A stretch of DNA of 64,000 bases from positions 5,010,368-5,074,367 of the forward strand of contig HG738138.1 in assembly GCA_000499405.2 (NCBI GenBank), read 5' to 3'. Positions 12,709 through 24,055 of this stretch are shown piece after piece; within the stretch, counting starts at the first letter, position 1, and each line of letters begins with the position of its first letter. Both the position numbers and the translations under genes were made by a program. The notes beneath the pieces were generated by a model. That model saw only the letters and a program-made list of their open reading frames with translations, was not told where the DNA came from and did not search any database. Source of the DNA: Onchocerca volvulus. Lineage: Eukaryota > Nematoda > Chromadorea > Rhabditida > Onchocercidae.

Positions 12709-14207
12709 ATGTCCGCTACAATAATTAAAAGCGCACAACCGGCAAAAGAAAAAGTAGAGAAACTTCTCGATGAAGTCAGAAAAATGGATCTGACACAATT
12801 CGACCAAAAACTGAGCAGAGAAGAAATCTATCAGCATTACGAAGCTCGGAAGAGAATGATCGAAGAAAAAATAATGCGTCTTGAACTCCATATTGATATG
12901 CTTGAAATTGCCAATGCAGAATGGCGACAATATATTCAACAGATCTCGACCTCTGTAAAAAGAAAAGAAGAGGAGGATAAATACGCTCAAATGGTCGACG
13001 AGAAAACAGGTATTTTAAACTTAATAAGTGAAGGAAAAGAAACAATCATAATTTTAAAATTGCACAAAAATGAAACTGAGCTAGTACTCCAGCGTCTAGA
13101 AAAAGACGATAGAAAGGAGGAAGTAACTCAGCAAAAAATGTTAACCCAAACGGCAAATCACTTAACTGTGAACTTACCGCAGTTGCCACTGCCTAGCCTA
13201 CATTTAGCGGCAATCCCAATCAATGGAGGGGATTCTGGAGCAGTTTTGAGGCAGCAATACATCTTCAAAATATTCCGAATATTCAAAAATTAAACTATTT
13301 GATTGCATGTCTCAAAGGAGATGCTTTACAAGCAGTAAGGGGATATGATATAACCCCTGAAAACTATGATGTCATAAGAAAGGTTCTCGTTGAGAAATTT
13401 GGACAATCACATACGATCAAAAGATCACTTTATAACGAACTGCATTGGATCAAGAAGAATGATCGAGAATGGAGAGCCACTGTTGAAGCTATTGAAAGAA
13501 TACTTCGACAATTGGAAGCTATGGGAGAAAATTTGGAACAGTTTAGTATTGAAATAATAATAGAAAGCAGATTGCCAACTTGGATATTGGATAAAGTTTA
13601 CCAACAAAAGGAACAAGAGCCATGGTCAGTGAAAAAGTTAAGATGCTTTCTTGAGAAACTCGTACTAAGAAATGAGGAAGTAATGAGAAGTCAGTCTTCG
13701 AATACGAAAGAGCAAAAACCATTCACAAGTAAGTCAAAATCATATTTACAACATAGCTCTAACGAAACTTCAGCCTTGGTAACAAATGTGCCAAAGAAAT
13801 CTGAAGATGGGAAACCAAAAGGAACCAAAATAAGAAGACCTTGCGCCTTTTGTAATAAGGATCATTGGGATAATGAGTGCCATAATTATACCACTCTGAA
13901 ACAAAGAATAGAACGTTTGAAAAAATTGAATGCTTGCCACAACTGTTTCGAAAGTGGACATACCGCAAATGATTGCAAAAAGAGAAAACGAATTTGTTTC
14001 TTTTGTAAAGATGATCACAACACAGCGTTATGTCAAAGCAAGTACAAGGACCACGAACGATATGTTGGACTGGACAAGGAAAGAAATAACTCCGTGAACG
14101 TCATTACACCAGATGAAAATACGCGATATGGTGAACAAAGAAAGGATGAAGTTCTACTTTTATGTAAGAAAATTAAAGTCGTCAATCCAACCATGCATAA
14201 GATATAA
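12709..14207 (+). pseudogene. BEL/Pao gag polyprotein, interrupted by a frameshift and a stop
   Basis: The first frame runs from the ATG at 12709 to about 13197 and contains a long charged helical region (EKVEKLLDEVRKMD...). The frame then shifts near 13195-13203. In the new frame the typical retroelement capsid region continues (FSGNPNQW, FWSSFEAAIH, NYLIACLKGDA) to a TAA at 14205-14207. Near its end are three zinc knuckles: CAFCNKDHWDNEC, CHNCFESGHTANDC and CFFCKDDHNTALC. Gag packages element RNA. The shift could be a mutation, an assembly error or a programmed site; no clear slippery heptamer was noticed. Confidence 0.85.
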
Positions 14208-16331
14208 GAAGATGCTATAGTATTGTTTGATATAGGTTCAGAATCATCCTTCATTTCGAGAAAATTAGCACAGCGATTGAATCTAGAAGAAGGTGAACAT
14301 TCGATGATAAAAATTTCCACCTTCAGTAATAAACAGTTGACGTCATACCCAAGTTATACAACAGTAATTGGAATAAAAACTACAGACTCAAGAATTATAC
14401 CACTCAAAGTCAATGTTTTAGAATATTTGACCAAACCATTACCAGTCGTTTCATTCGATCAACATAAGGTATCAAACATTCTGAATCAAACCCGATTAGA
14501 TGGCGAATTAAAACGGAAAAAATGCCCCGATATACTTATCGGTGCTGATTATTTTTCAGAATTCATACAATTCAAGAAGAGTCGAAAAGCAAAGTCAGGA
14601 TTCTCCTTAATAAACACAAAAGTTGGTCCAATATTGACCGGTTCAGGATATGTAAAGGAATCATATAATGTCAACGAAACAATTCATCCGAAATGTGATA
14701 TCATGCAAAATGTGACATCACCAAATATATCAGTTGTGCCAACAACTGTACTCTTTAATAAAACCACTCCAGATATCGATCAATTTTGGAAATTAGAAGT
14801 TATAGGAATACAGGAAAAGCCTGACAGTAATGATGATGAAGATTGGAACGGCACGACTGGTGGTGAAATTCATGCAAAGCCGAATCGTAAAAAACCTAAA
14901 GGCAAACAGAGGATAGCTGGTTTGGTGGCTGAAAGCAAGCAACAAACAGAATTAACAAAAGATGAGAAAGTTGCCAGAAGTATGGAAGGGTTATCAGGGC
15001 AGTGGGATGTCACCAAGAAATTTAGTGCTGAATCAGAAATGATAGCTACTGCAAATATTCTTCACGATGAAAATAAGAATACCGATGGTAGCGAACGAAA
15101 AGGAAAGAAAAAGAATCGTGCTCGACGGAATGAAGAACATTTACGTGAAATCCCAAAGGAGGAAATCAATTTGAAAAAAGAAACTGTTCCAACTGTGGAA
15201 ATCATGGTACCTCTCGAAATTGAAGAGAAAAAGGTGAAACCAAAGAAAGTAAATCCATTAAAAGATATGAATGTGAATAAATTTCAAACACGTTTCAATG
15301 CTATCGCAGAGCTTGAGCCAGAGTATATCACGTTTCTTACGAATTATATCAACACTGTGAATACACAGAAAGCTAAATTAGATGATGAAATTATTTTGAT
15401 GCGAAAACAAATTGTCGACAAAGATCGTCTTGTCTTACAATGTACCGATAAACTTACCGCAGTTGAACAGAAGGATTTAGAAATTGCAATGCTTCAGAAA
15501 ACATTAAATGAAGAGAAGAGAAAGTATAAATTATTTGAGCAAACGGTATGCGCTCAGTTGAGTAGTAATGCGCAAGAGAAATCGTACTTACAGCGAAAAT
15601 ATGATCAGTTGCAAGGAGAATTTAGTGCATATAGGGAAGAAATGAAAAAGGCACAATCTGTTATTCACTCGACACCACCGCCCATTGATACTAAACCTTA
15701 TCAGCAACAAATTGACCGATTGAAAGCTGAATTAACATCCAGTAAAAATCGTTGTTCACAGCAGGAATTGGAGTTGAATCAACGCATGCAAGCAATACAA
15801 CAAATGAGGAATAAATTGCAGAATCAAGATTGCCAAATCGAACATTTGAACAAAACAAATGCTTTAATCGAGAAACGCTTACAAGATGTGGAAGAACGTA
15901 CTCAAACAGAACATAAATCTCCCAGGTGCGTAGAGAATAGAAGCCCTTCAGTTGGTGAAGTTGTACTTATAAATGATCCACGAACCCCACGTGGTATTTG
16001 GACATTAGCTAAGATAACAGGGCTTAATGTAAGTAAGGATGGAAGGATAAGAAGTGCTCAGATAGAAATGCCTCATGGAAAAAGTTTAAACCGGCCAATA
16101 AATATGTTATATCCTTTGGAAGTTAGACAAAAGGATCAATCAGAAAACACTATGAATGAAACTGTGGAACAAGAAGAACCTATTGCTCGACGAACTCGAA
16201 GTTCAACAAAGAAATCGCCAATTCCAAATGAAGAATCGATTATTCAACAGAAAGGAAACACGATGCAAACCGCACTTTCTCCCTCGGGAATGTTGGGAAA
16301 ACCGAAATTACCTAATATGGATAATACATAA
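14208..16331 (+). CDS. Protease - captured Lys-rich/coiled-coil segment - C-terminal pol region (chimeric ORF)
   Basis: One frame is open from just after the gag TAA (the same frame) to TAA at 16329-16331, inside the 3' LTR; the first ATG is at 14223. Residues 1 to about 205 are element-derived: the aspartic protease (FDIGSESSF, then DILIGADYF) and the start of the RT region (FWKLEVIGIQ, SNDDE). From about 14840 to 15930 the protein changes to a Lys-rich stretch (KKPKGKQ, ERKGKKKNRARR, KKVKPKKVNP) and a long heptad-rich coiled coil (QKDLEIAMLQKTLNEEKRK and after). It then returns to element sequence (GEVVLINDPRTPRGIWTLAKI...RPINMLYPLE), the region following integrase in BEL/Pao pol. The middle most resembles the p180/kinectin (RRBP1) type; that match is tentative. 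No intron is present, in keeping with capture from an mRNA. Confidence 0.85.
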   Translation, partial: EDAIVLFDIGSESSFISRKLAQRLNLEEGEHSMIKISTFSNKQLTSYPSYTTVIGIKTTDSRIIPLKVNVLEYLTKPLPVVSFDQHKVSNILNQTRLDGELKRKKCPDILIGADYFSEFIQFKKSRKAKSGFSLINTKVGPILTGSGYVKESYNVNETIHPKCDIMQNVTSPNISVVPTTVLFNKTTPDIDQFWKLEVIGIQEKPDSNDDEDWNGTTGGEIHAKPNRKKPKGKQRIAGLVAESKQQTELTKDEKVARSMEGLSGQWDVTKKFSAESEMIATANILHDENKNTDGSERKGKKKNRARRNEEHLREIPKEEINLKKETVPTVEIMVPLEIEEKKVKPKKVNPLKDMNVNKFQTRFNAIAELEPEYITFLTNYINTVNTQKAKLDDEIILMRKQIVDKDRLVLQCTDKLTAVEQKDLEIAMLQKTLNEEKRKYKLFEQTVCAQLSSNAQEKSYLQRKYDQLQGEFSAYREEMKKAQSVIHSTPPPIDTKPYQQQIDRLKAELTSSKNRCSQQELELNQRMQAIQQMRNKLQNQDCQIEHLNKTNALIEKRLQDVEERTQTEHKSPRCVENRSPSVGEVVLINDPRTPRGIWTLAKITGLNVSKDGRIRSAQIEMPHGKSLNRPINMLYPLEVRQKDQSENTMNETVEQEEPIARRTRSSTKKSPIPNEESIIQQKGNTMQTALSPSGMLGKPKLPNMDNT
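14840..15930 (+). other. Captured host-like coding segment inside the retrotransposon
   Basis: The boundaries are estimates from where element motifs stop (SNDDE near 14838) and resume (SPSVGEVV near 15946). The segment encodes about 360 residues with no reverse transcriptase YxDD, RNase H or integrase motif. It has a basic N-terminal third and coiled-coil heptads over the rest, broken by a Pro-rich hinge (STPPPIDTK, about residue 482 of the ORF). The Lys-rich then coiled-coil order resembles ribosome-binding protein 1/kinectin. Which host gene it came from needs a search. Confidence 0.7.
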
Positions 16332-16971
16332 TCAAATGGTTAAAGAACTGTGAAATTTTCTTTTTATTGATTTCTCCTCTGTAAAATCATCTCTCTTTGT
16401 TCTTGTCTACACTCAAAACATTTCTGTTTACAGTTCTTTCTTAAAGGGGGGCAAACAGGGGGTCAAAATACAAATTTGTCCCTTTCCATACTCATCTACA
16501 ATCACATCTACAACCGCTTATAGTTTGTAATGTCACAGATGTGCTTGTAAACTATTATCTTTAAATCATATTAAACTATTGTAATATCGTTTCCACTATA
16601 AACAGTCTTTTTCTCAAAATTATCTCAACATCAATTTCTTTTATTCCTATACCGCCAATTCTTAACATTCAATCTACTCAGTAGAGTTTAACTACCAAAA
16701 CCATTTTTTCATCATTCATTGTTTCAAATAGTTTTGGTACTGACCAGGCGATCTAAAGTTTTCTTGCTATTGTCCGAGCTCCCGACATTCTTCTCCAAAT
16801 CCAATCAACATCACACAATTTACTTCACTTATCTACAAATTTCTTCCCATTCGTTTGATATTTATTGTACTGTTAACTACGTATCAACTGATTATTACTA
16901 TTCTGAATAAAGGAATTCATATAAATCTATTCCTTCCACAACTCAAATCAAATTTCAAACCTTCCACAACA
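16291..16971 (+). repeat. 3' long terminal repeat
   Basis: It matches the 5' LTR over its full length with scattered substitutions and short indels, for example around 16506-16540. It begins TGTTGGGAAA and ends CCTTCCACAACA. The chimeric ORF ends 40 bases inside it. The expected polypurine tract just before it is not obvious. Confidence 0.92.
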
Positions 16972-16976
16972 TATCC
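16972..16976. repeat. Target-site duplication, right copy
   Basis: TATCC directly follows the 3' LTR and equals the five bases before the 5' LTR. Confidence 0.9.
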
Positions 16977-17433
16977 TTCCCTATCTTCTTTGTTCGTGCT
17001 ATAAACGATGCCATTAGGAAATGATATATCAAATGCCTGCTAGCCTGAGGTTTTATCTTGCTATTGGATAAGGTCACTTTTTAGTACTTTATTCATCCAA
17101 AATAATTGTACGAAAAATTTTCGATGTCTAGATGCTAAGTTAAATGTATAATGTATAAGATTTGGAGCATCAATAAACGTATCATTCTCCATCAAACGAT
17201 AGTCGATATATAGTTAGAATCATTCTAAAAGTTATACCAATGAAAAAAATTTGTGGGACTTCTTTTATTATGAGTCATTTATTTTTCAAGTTTTTATATA
17301 TTAGAGTTGAAAAAGAAAACCATATTTACAAATCAAAAAAATAAGATATCTAAAACAAGAAAATAACACATAAAAGACATATAAAGACTGAGCAATCAAT
17401 TTAATAATTGTATTAAAAAATGGGGTGAAGTAA
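16977..17433. other. Short intergenic interval
   Basis: No gene or repeat is seen. It contains the likely 3' UTR of the PH-PDZ gene on the minus strand. Confidence 0.4.
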
Positions 17434-20400
17434 TTAATGAACAAAATCACTAATATTTTTCAATTTCCTCAAACTTTTTTTCAGAAGTTTCACGAAGTCA
17501 TAAGGTTGTATCATGACAGTGAAAACAGACAAAGGTAAAGAATCGATATGCCTCAAAACTTCATCATCTTCTGAAAATATATTCAAAGCATGCTTATCTA
17601 CACAAGTGATGCAAGCAGGAGTTATGCCTATTCGTGTAACTGCCGGAACTGAGGCCCGAATACCAGCTTCCCATGCTGGTGATCCTTCAAGCACATCAGC
17701 CAGCTGAAATAAGCTGCAGAGATATGACAAAATTCCTGACAATCAAACCAAAAAGAACAGCTAGATCTCCAGATAAAAGTCTAAGTATTACTTTGATTTT
17801 ATGTTTATCCAAAATCAAGCCCGCATCAAATTTCTGTTTCGTTTTCTGCAGTGTGTAAACTGTTCCGTGAGGCACTCGCTGGATAGCAATATTTACCTAA
17901 AATAAAATACCAATCATGTCTATCGAATTTCTCAAAAATTTCCGAGAAGCAAATAACATTTTGTGATATTTATTCTGAAATAAAACAGAAGGAACTTTTT
18001 AACGGTTAGCATTTTTCTTTCAACAAACAGGACTGTATTATGCATGGCGCATGTTACAGAACGATTTTAGTAAAGAATAAGAAATATTGTGATTTACAAA
18101 AGTACCGATAACCCCGTTTTTAATGCAGAACTGAAAGCGAATGGAATTTGTTGTGTATTATATATGTCAACATCAGCAACTCGTACAAGTTGATCACCAA
18201 CAAATAATTGATCAGCAAGATATTTCTTCGCAACTGCAGTCCAACCCGTTATCCTTAAATAAAGCAATGACTTGAGCTATAATTATTTGAAAATTATACC
18301 AAAACTGAGAGAAATCTGAAGCCGTATGGAAACCAGTAGTATGAACTGAAATTTCTGCCTAACCTTATTGAGATAAACCAAAATAATATAATAGCACAAC
18401 GATATAATAAAGATTAAAGAACATGTAATCAATGTCAATGGAACTGCTCTAAAAGTCAAGAATTCAGTGTAAAAAGAGAACATCATAATACTGACCATAC
18501 TTTCCCGCCGAAATCCACGTATGCAATATGCTGCGTGCAAATGAATGGTTGCACTATTAAATTTCTCAAACCACTTGAAATACCACAATTATTAATGGAC
18601 TGTGAACTGTTATGATTTTCAACTAACATTCCACTGCTGTTTCTTTCATTAGGTAAATGGCTTTTTTGCAGTGCGATGCTTGTGACTGGTAAAATCCGAT
18701 TCATCACTTTAGAAGGTGCGTCATAATCGAGTGACAGCGAATTATTTGCAGTAATACGATGTGAGTGAGCTATATTGACATTCAAAGTTCCAGCTGGGAC
18801 AGAATAACCACGCTTCATTGATTCGGGACGTAAACTTACCGGTGCTGCTATTTCGGTGTCCAATGATGTCGGTCCTTCCAAAGTGCTGTAAATATTTCTG
18901 ATCTTAAGTACCTTCCTACTTTCATACCATTGCCGAATTTGTCAAATTTTATACACTGAAAAGAAATGATTTCTTGCACATTTTGATAGATGGAGGAACT
19001 GGAACAATTAAGATTACTTGATATTAGTTATTTTACTGTAATGGAAAACACGAAAGCGAAGTTCTGCTACCTTGCTATATGTAAACAAAATGAATGTTTT
19101 TCCATGCTTAATTCTCCAAATCAGTTTCATTTTTAACTAATCCAATATTTAGAAGTGGAAACTACACAAAAAAAATGACAACTACAAAAGATCATGAAGA
19201 GCTGGCGTAACAACGTAAGAGAAAGAATCAAAAAGTAATAGTATGAGTTATAAACCTATATACAGAATTTTGTAGACTAATTGGAATATCTCCCGAGCGT
19301 TCTTTTGCAACTGATGAATTTCCAAAGGATGTGGATGCATGATTCTTCGGATGATCATATATGGAATAACGCTACAAAAGTTATATAGTGCAGAGGTTGA
19401 GTATTTTGTCTATAAAAATCAATGAATAAAGAAATTCATGTCATGAAGTAATAAAAAAATTTTAGCGATTTAAAATATTTTAGATGAAGTACTTTTGTGC
19501 ACTTTGTCTAAAAAACTGAAGGAGCTTTAAAACAGAAATCATTTTCCAGTTAGAAATTAGTCAAGCTCGATTTAAGAATGAAGGAAATCAAATAAAGACT
19601 AACTTTTGTACCAGTTTTGGGAATCTGAACTTGTGAGGAAGAAATATTACGGGGCGGAAGCGGAGGTGGAGTTTTTACCATCCCATGATTCTTCTCTTTT
19701 TTATCTTCAGTGCTCAGCGTACGAAACAGAGATGATATCCCAGGCGGTTGCATTGTCAATGATAGGCATCTAATGCGTTCGTACTCAGAGTTCCGCGGAG
19801 TAGAAGTTGGTAATGATGGCGCCAGTTCTTCAGGTATCTTAAACTTTATCATGATTAATTCCGAGTCACATAATCTTTTTCAATTTTTATAGTTGGAAAC
19901 AACAAAGAACTACAAGTATCAAAAGTGATCCAAGTTTCGATTTTGCACGAGATTTAAGATGTCTGTAAGTTATAATACAACTTACGAATGTTATGGAAAA
20001 TAACTGGCGTTAATAACCTTATATTGATCCATATTTTGAATTCAAAACACAAAACAAAGTGTTCTCCGCTTATATGAGCCACAGAAAAGAAAAAGACTAG
20101 TCTTACAGAAAGCGTTTGCGTTTTATGTGTCACTAAATTTATCCTACAACAATTTACAATTTATAATACGTTAAATTTCAGTCTTTAAAAAGCATACCTC
20201 ATCAATACCTGCATCTTCATAAATAAATTGTTCAGCTGTTTTAGATGATTCACATGCAAAATCAGGTACCGAAATATAGAGATTTGTGGATTCTCTTAAG
20301 CAGTTTAATCGTATGAGCGCGGATGTCGCTGACCGAATCCAATCATCACAATCTTCTCTGAAAATGTTACTAACATTTCAAGCAACAATTTAACCATTTT

Positions 20401-21231
20401 CGATTTTTATGTTCCTATGCGTTTCGGATTGTAGAAATATACGAGCAAGAAATCCGAAGATATTCGATATCCAAAGCTTTAAATTTAATGCCTGAATTTT
20501 AAATCTCTATCTAAAGAAATGATTATATATAATCAGAAAATATATATATATATATATGTTTACATATATATACTTTACCTAAAACAGAAAATGACGCTTT
20601 AATAATTATTATAAATCTTTAATTTAGAAAAGTATTACATTGTTAAAGCAGAAAGCTCAATGGCGTCACGTGAACAGTCCATAAAACCAATCATGAAACT
20701 GCGTCTGGATGGGTCATTCATAATGGCCCTTACAAAAGACGAATCCAACAAATCGATTACCTTCGAAGGTCTAAAATTATGTCTGTTATGTAAAAATCCA
20801 AAGCAAATGTATGGAAAAAGGAATTTTTTGATCGAATGTCAAGGTCAGAAACCGAAGCAGAATCTTGCATGTAAAAAATATCATTTATAACTGATTCACT
20901 AAAAAAATTAGATTCACTAAATATCTTCATCTAATTGAATTTTTGATATAAAATACCTGTGTCCATCTACGTATTCTTCTGAGAAATACCATTCCAAAAG
21001 TGGTATACGACCATTGTGAATACACAATACGATCCATTTCCCTTCTTCATACAGAATTTTCTGAAATAAACAGAAGTAAAAGATAAAATAATGCAACAAT
21101 GACTGCTGATTGTAAAAGTGCGTGAGAAACATTAAAATTAAATCTACCTTTTTACGATGTAAAGTGCCACCTTTTTTATGTATTACATGCTGTAACCAGC
21201 TTGCTTTTACGATTTCGCGTTGTTCATTCAT
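17434..21231 (-). CDS. PH domain plus PDZ-like domain protein, about 580 aa
   Basis: Ten exons agree in phase: 21148-21231, 20957-21060, 20639-20770, 20198-20357, 19604-19837, 19256-19371, 18496-18885, 18106-18253, 17792-17896 and 17434-17703 (TAA). Residues 1 to about 115 form a pleckstrin homology domain: WLQHVIHKKGGTLHRKK, WIVLCIHNGRIPLLEWYF and the closing helix ALTIEDCDDWIRSAT with its conserved Trp. The middle is low-complexity with a Pro-rich SH3-type site (KTPPPLPPR). The C-terminal third has one PDZ-like repeat (ITGWTAVAKKYL, DQLFVGDQLVRVADVDI, LSVNIAIQRV) and probably a second (FDAGLILDKHKIKLADVLEGSPAWEAGI, split here: DAGLILDKHKIK / LADVLEGSPAWEAGI), ending FTVMIQPYDFVKLLKKSL. This suggests a membrane-associated scaffold. 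I know no named vertebrate orthologue; it may be nematode-specific. Confidence 0.8.
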
Positions 21232-24055
21232 TCATTTGTCCCCAACCGTTAGAACTAGAAATTTCCAGGTCAACAACAAACAAAATTGATTCGACATAAC
21301 CAAGATCGAACTACGCATGAAGAAAAAAAAACTTCAAACAAATCTTGACCTCAAGCTATATCATTATTCAGTAAATAGCTACCGAGAATACTACTGCTAG
21401 AAACAAATATCGACATTTGAAAAAAATGTTATAAAAGATTATGACGACTTACAATGTCACTGTATGAAAGTAGAGACATCATCGACTGATTCAAACACAT
21501 AATGTACGAACTCTAGAACACTTTGTTTCATTTTTTTCTTTTCTTAGTTCAACTTTACGAGTAGAATGCTCACACTGAGTGAAGAGTAATGAAAATCTGA
21601 ATTTTTGTTATGATTAGACCATAATAGGTATCACTGCTAACTTGATCATATTTGTTTTCACTACATAAACAGATTATGTGTACAGTGATTCATTCTCAGT
21701 GAGCGAAAGTTGATAATTCTTTCGTAATGTTTAGGTTAATAATCACTTAGCCAGTTAAGTTGATCCGCTGGACAGTAATTTGAGCTAAATTCACAACTCG
21801 TCAGACAATCCTTCATCTCAAGCTCAATAACGATAAGTTTGATTTAGACTCACATTTAGAAATCTTTTTTTACAGCGATTGCTTGAGCGCTCTTCCTAGC
21901 AACTTCAGCGTAAAATATTCAGAGCAATAAGCTAAATCCTAGTATCCCTAAGATAAAAACGTTTTCACTTTTAATGAAAATACAATGCTGTCAAAAAACC
22001 GAAAAACTTTTTTACAATAAATTAATAAATTTCCTATATACTTCATTTTCAAAAGGGATCCATACAAGAAGATGCATATAATTCGTAAGTACGTAGTGAG
22101 TTGACAAAATTCCTGCGAAGCGCCATTCATTTGACACAATCTTACCTTCCTCCGCGTTCTTGCCAACCACTATTTCACTATTTTCCCCAATACTTGTAAG
22201 TTTTCCGGATTAATGAACTAATGAATTCATCATTGTCTAATTTAAACTTAAATTTACATCATTTCCTACATTCCATACAATAATAGTCAATTTTTTAAGG
22301 GGAACACTTGTTTAAATATCTAATCTTAGCTTTTCTCCTATAATAAGCAACAGTGAACATATTAGATAGGACATATTACCCATCTTCTTGAAAAACGGAG
22401 ATAACGAAGATGCCTTGCATCATCCAATGCTATCCACGGGAAAGAAGTCGTCCTCTTCCATCTATTCCTCCGCCCCACTAGATTTACATGGTGTTAGAAG
22501 CGGCGATCGCATTACAATAACACACGGTGTGTCGCACTGAAAGTCCGAACGATCTTGACGGTCTCAATGAACGTTATCAGTAACTACTTATCAGACAACC
22601 ACACACTTCCTATTGTATCATATAAATGTCTCTGTTTCAAATTAATTCATTCAGTATAGTGCACATTTCGCACCACAGTACGTTCATCATCTGTTCTCAA
22701 AATTTCCTTCTGTATCCACTTTTACACTAAATTTCTTTTTCACTTTTACACAAACCTTATGCTGTGATCTGTTTTAAGAACAACATGATACAATTTTAAA
22801 TAATTTTATTTTTGGGATGGAATATCCACATGTAAACCCACAAGAACAGAGGGAATCGTACGCTGTACATGTAGAACGTAAAGCGGCCTAAGATCACCGA
22901 TGTCGTCAGATCCAAGGATGTGCTAAAAAAAGATACCTGTGCCTTCAACTATAATCGCTCCAAGATCCGGATCTTGTGATATCGTCCGAATAGGAATATG
23001 ATATTTGATTATGAAATAGCGCTTTTAATATGTTTAATATAATAATTATATAAAAGTTGAGTTTCGGAATGATGAAATCAACGAAAAACATGCAACTAAC
23101 ATTTAATGAAATGTTACAGACAAGCAACAATAAGACAAATTTAAGACGAACAACATTAAAATGGCTATGCTTGATGTACGACAACATCTACATAAGATCA
23201 GGAACGATAGGACACTTTGTAAATAACACCCATACATCTTCGGAAAATCCAATTAACATTATCAATCGCTTGTTGAGTCCTTGCATGCCCATTTCGAAGG
23301 ATTCAGCAACACGCTTGCTTTCTCCTCGGCCTTCCGTTGGATCTTAATGAAAAGCTGCATCTCATGAGGGATTCTGCGGCAGCTCTATGAATATGGAATA
23401 CTTAACTATTAATTATTTCTCGGGACGCACAAAGTAATTACTTTTAACCAATTTCTCACTATCTTAAATAGAAGTGACCATCTGGATACTTGGTTGGATG
23501 CAGGCTACATCATATTTGATGTTAGAATATTTTTTCCAACTCTTAAACCCGAATGGAAATTTCACGGTACTTTTGATATTTATTCCGGAAACTTTTCTCC
23601 CTGTTTTGCTTTTTGACCATTGTTCCCTGCCATCGTTTCAATTCATCATAACACATCTCCCGCAGTTCTTGTTGATCTCCGTTCTCCCTTCATCTTTAAT
23701 ATGTAAGTTTGAATGCTCGCAGTTCCACTCAGTTTTTGTAGTCCCCTTCCCACTAACAATGTCACAGTTTTCGTACTTTCAGCAGTTATTTCATAGACTT
23801 TCAAGTGGAATCAGTTCTGAAATTTGTGGCGACTTTTTTTTATTTCTTATGTTAGGTTGAAAAAAGTTATTCATAATGGTCAAGGACGAGTTTCGATTTA
23901 ATATGGATGTCTTGGAACTGATTTGGCAAATTTATTTACTGTTTTCACATGTTTTTAAAACGTGGTCATCGAATGGAGGGAACTTTTTTCCTGTCTATTG
24001 AATTATGTTTCAGGGCTTTTGTTTTCCATGAACGAAATTGAAAAATAAAAGAAAG
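21232..24055. other. Divergent intergenic region between the PH-PDZ and BAR-RhoGAP genes
   Basis: The genes on either side are transcribed away from this interval, so both promoters should lie here. Open frames inside (for example 23474-23860) are hydrophobic, lack family motifs and have no convincing splice context, so I do not call them. The minus-strand segment near 22130-22150 has a good donor (GGAAG/GTAAGA) and could be a 5'-UTR exon of the PH-PDZ gene. Confidence 0.4.
24012..24013 (+). promoter_or_regulatory. Likely spliced-leader acceptor of the BAR-RhoGAP gene
   Basis: TTATGTTTCAG ends 43 bases before the start codon at 24056. Between them lies a short upstream ATG frame that ends in TAA before the main start. 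Confidence 0.45.

Larger units (their letters stand above)
11994..16976 (+). mobile_element. BEL/Pao LTR retrotransposon, non-autonomous, carrying a captured host-like segment
   Basis: A complete element is delimited by the 5-bp target duplication TATCC (11994-11998 and 16972-16976) and two LTRs, 11999-12685 and 16291-16971, both starting TGT and ending ACA. A 4-6 bp duplication is normal for BEL/Pao. Inside, gag has three CCHC zinc knuckles, followed by the aspartic protease motif FDIGSESSF and, at the far end, the PF18701-type (DUF5641) region that normally follows the integrase. Reverse transcriptase, RNase H and integrase are absent. The gap is filled by about 1.1 kb of Lys-rich and coiled-coil coding sequence not known from such elements. 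One frameshift and one stop codon interrupt the reading frame. The element must have moved with enzymes supplied in trans. The LTRs differ at a few percent of sites (hand comparison), so the insertion is not very recent. Confidence 0.93.

Noticed and set aside
23474..23860. 128-codon open frame on the plus strand
   Set aside because: Hydrophobic, Phe/Leu/Ser-rich composition typical of AT-rich noncoding DNA, no family motif, no splice context.
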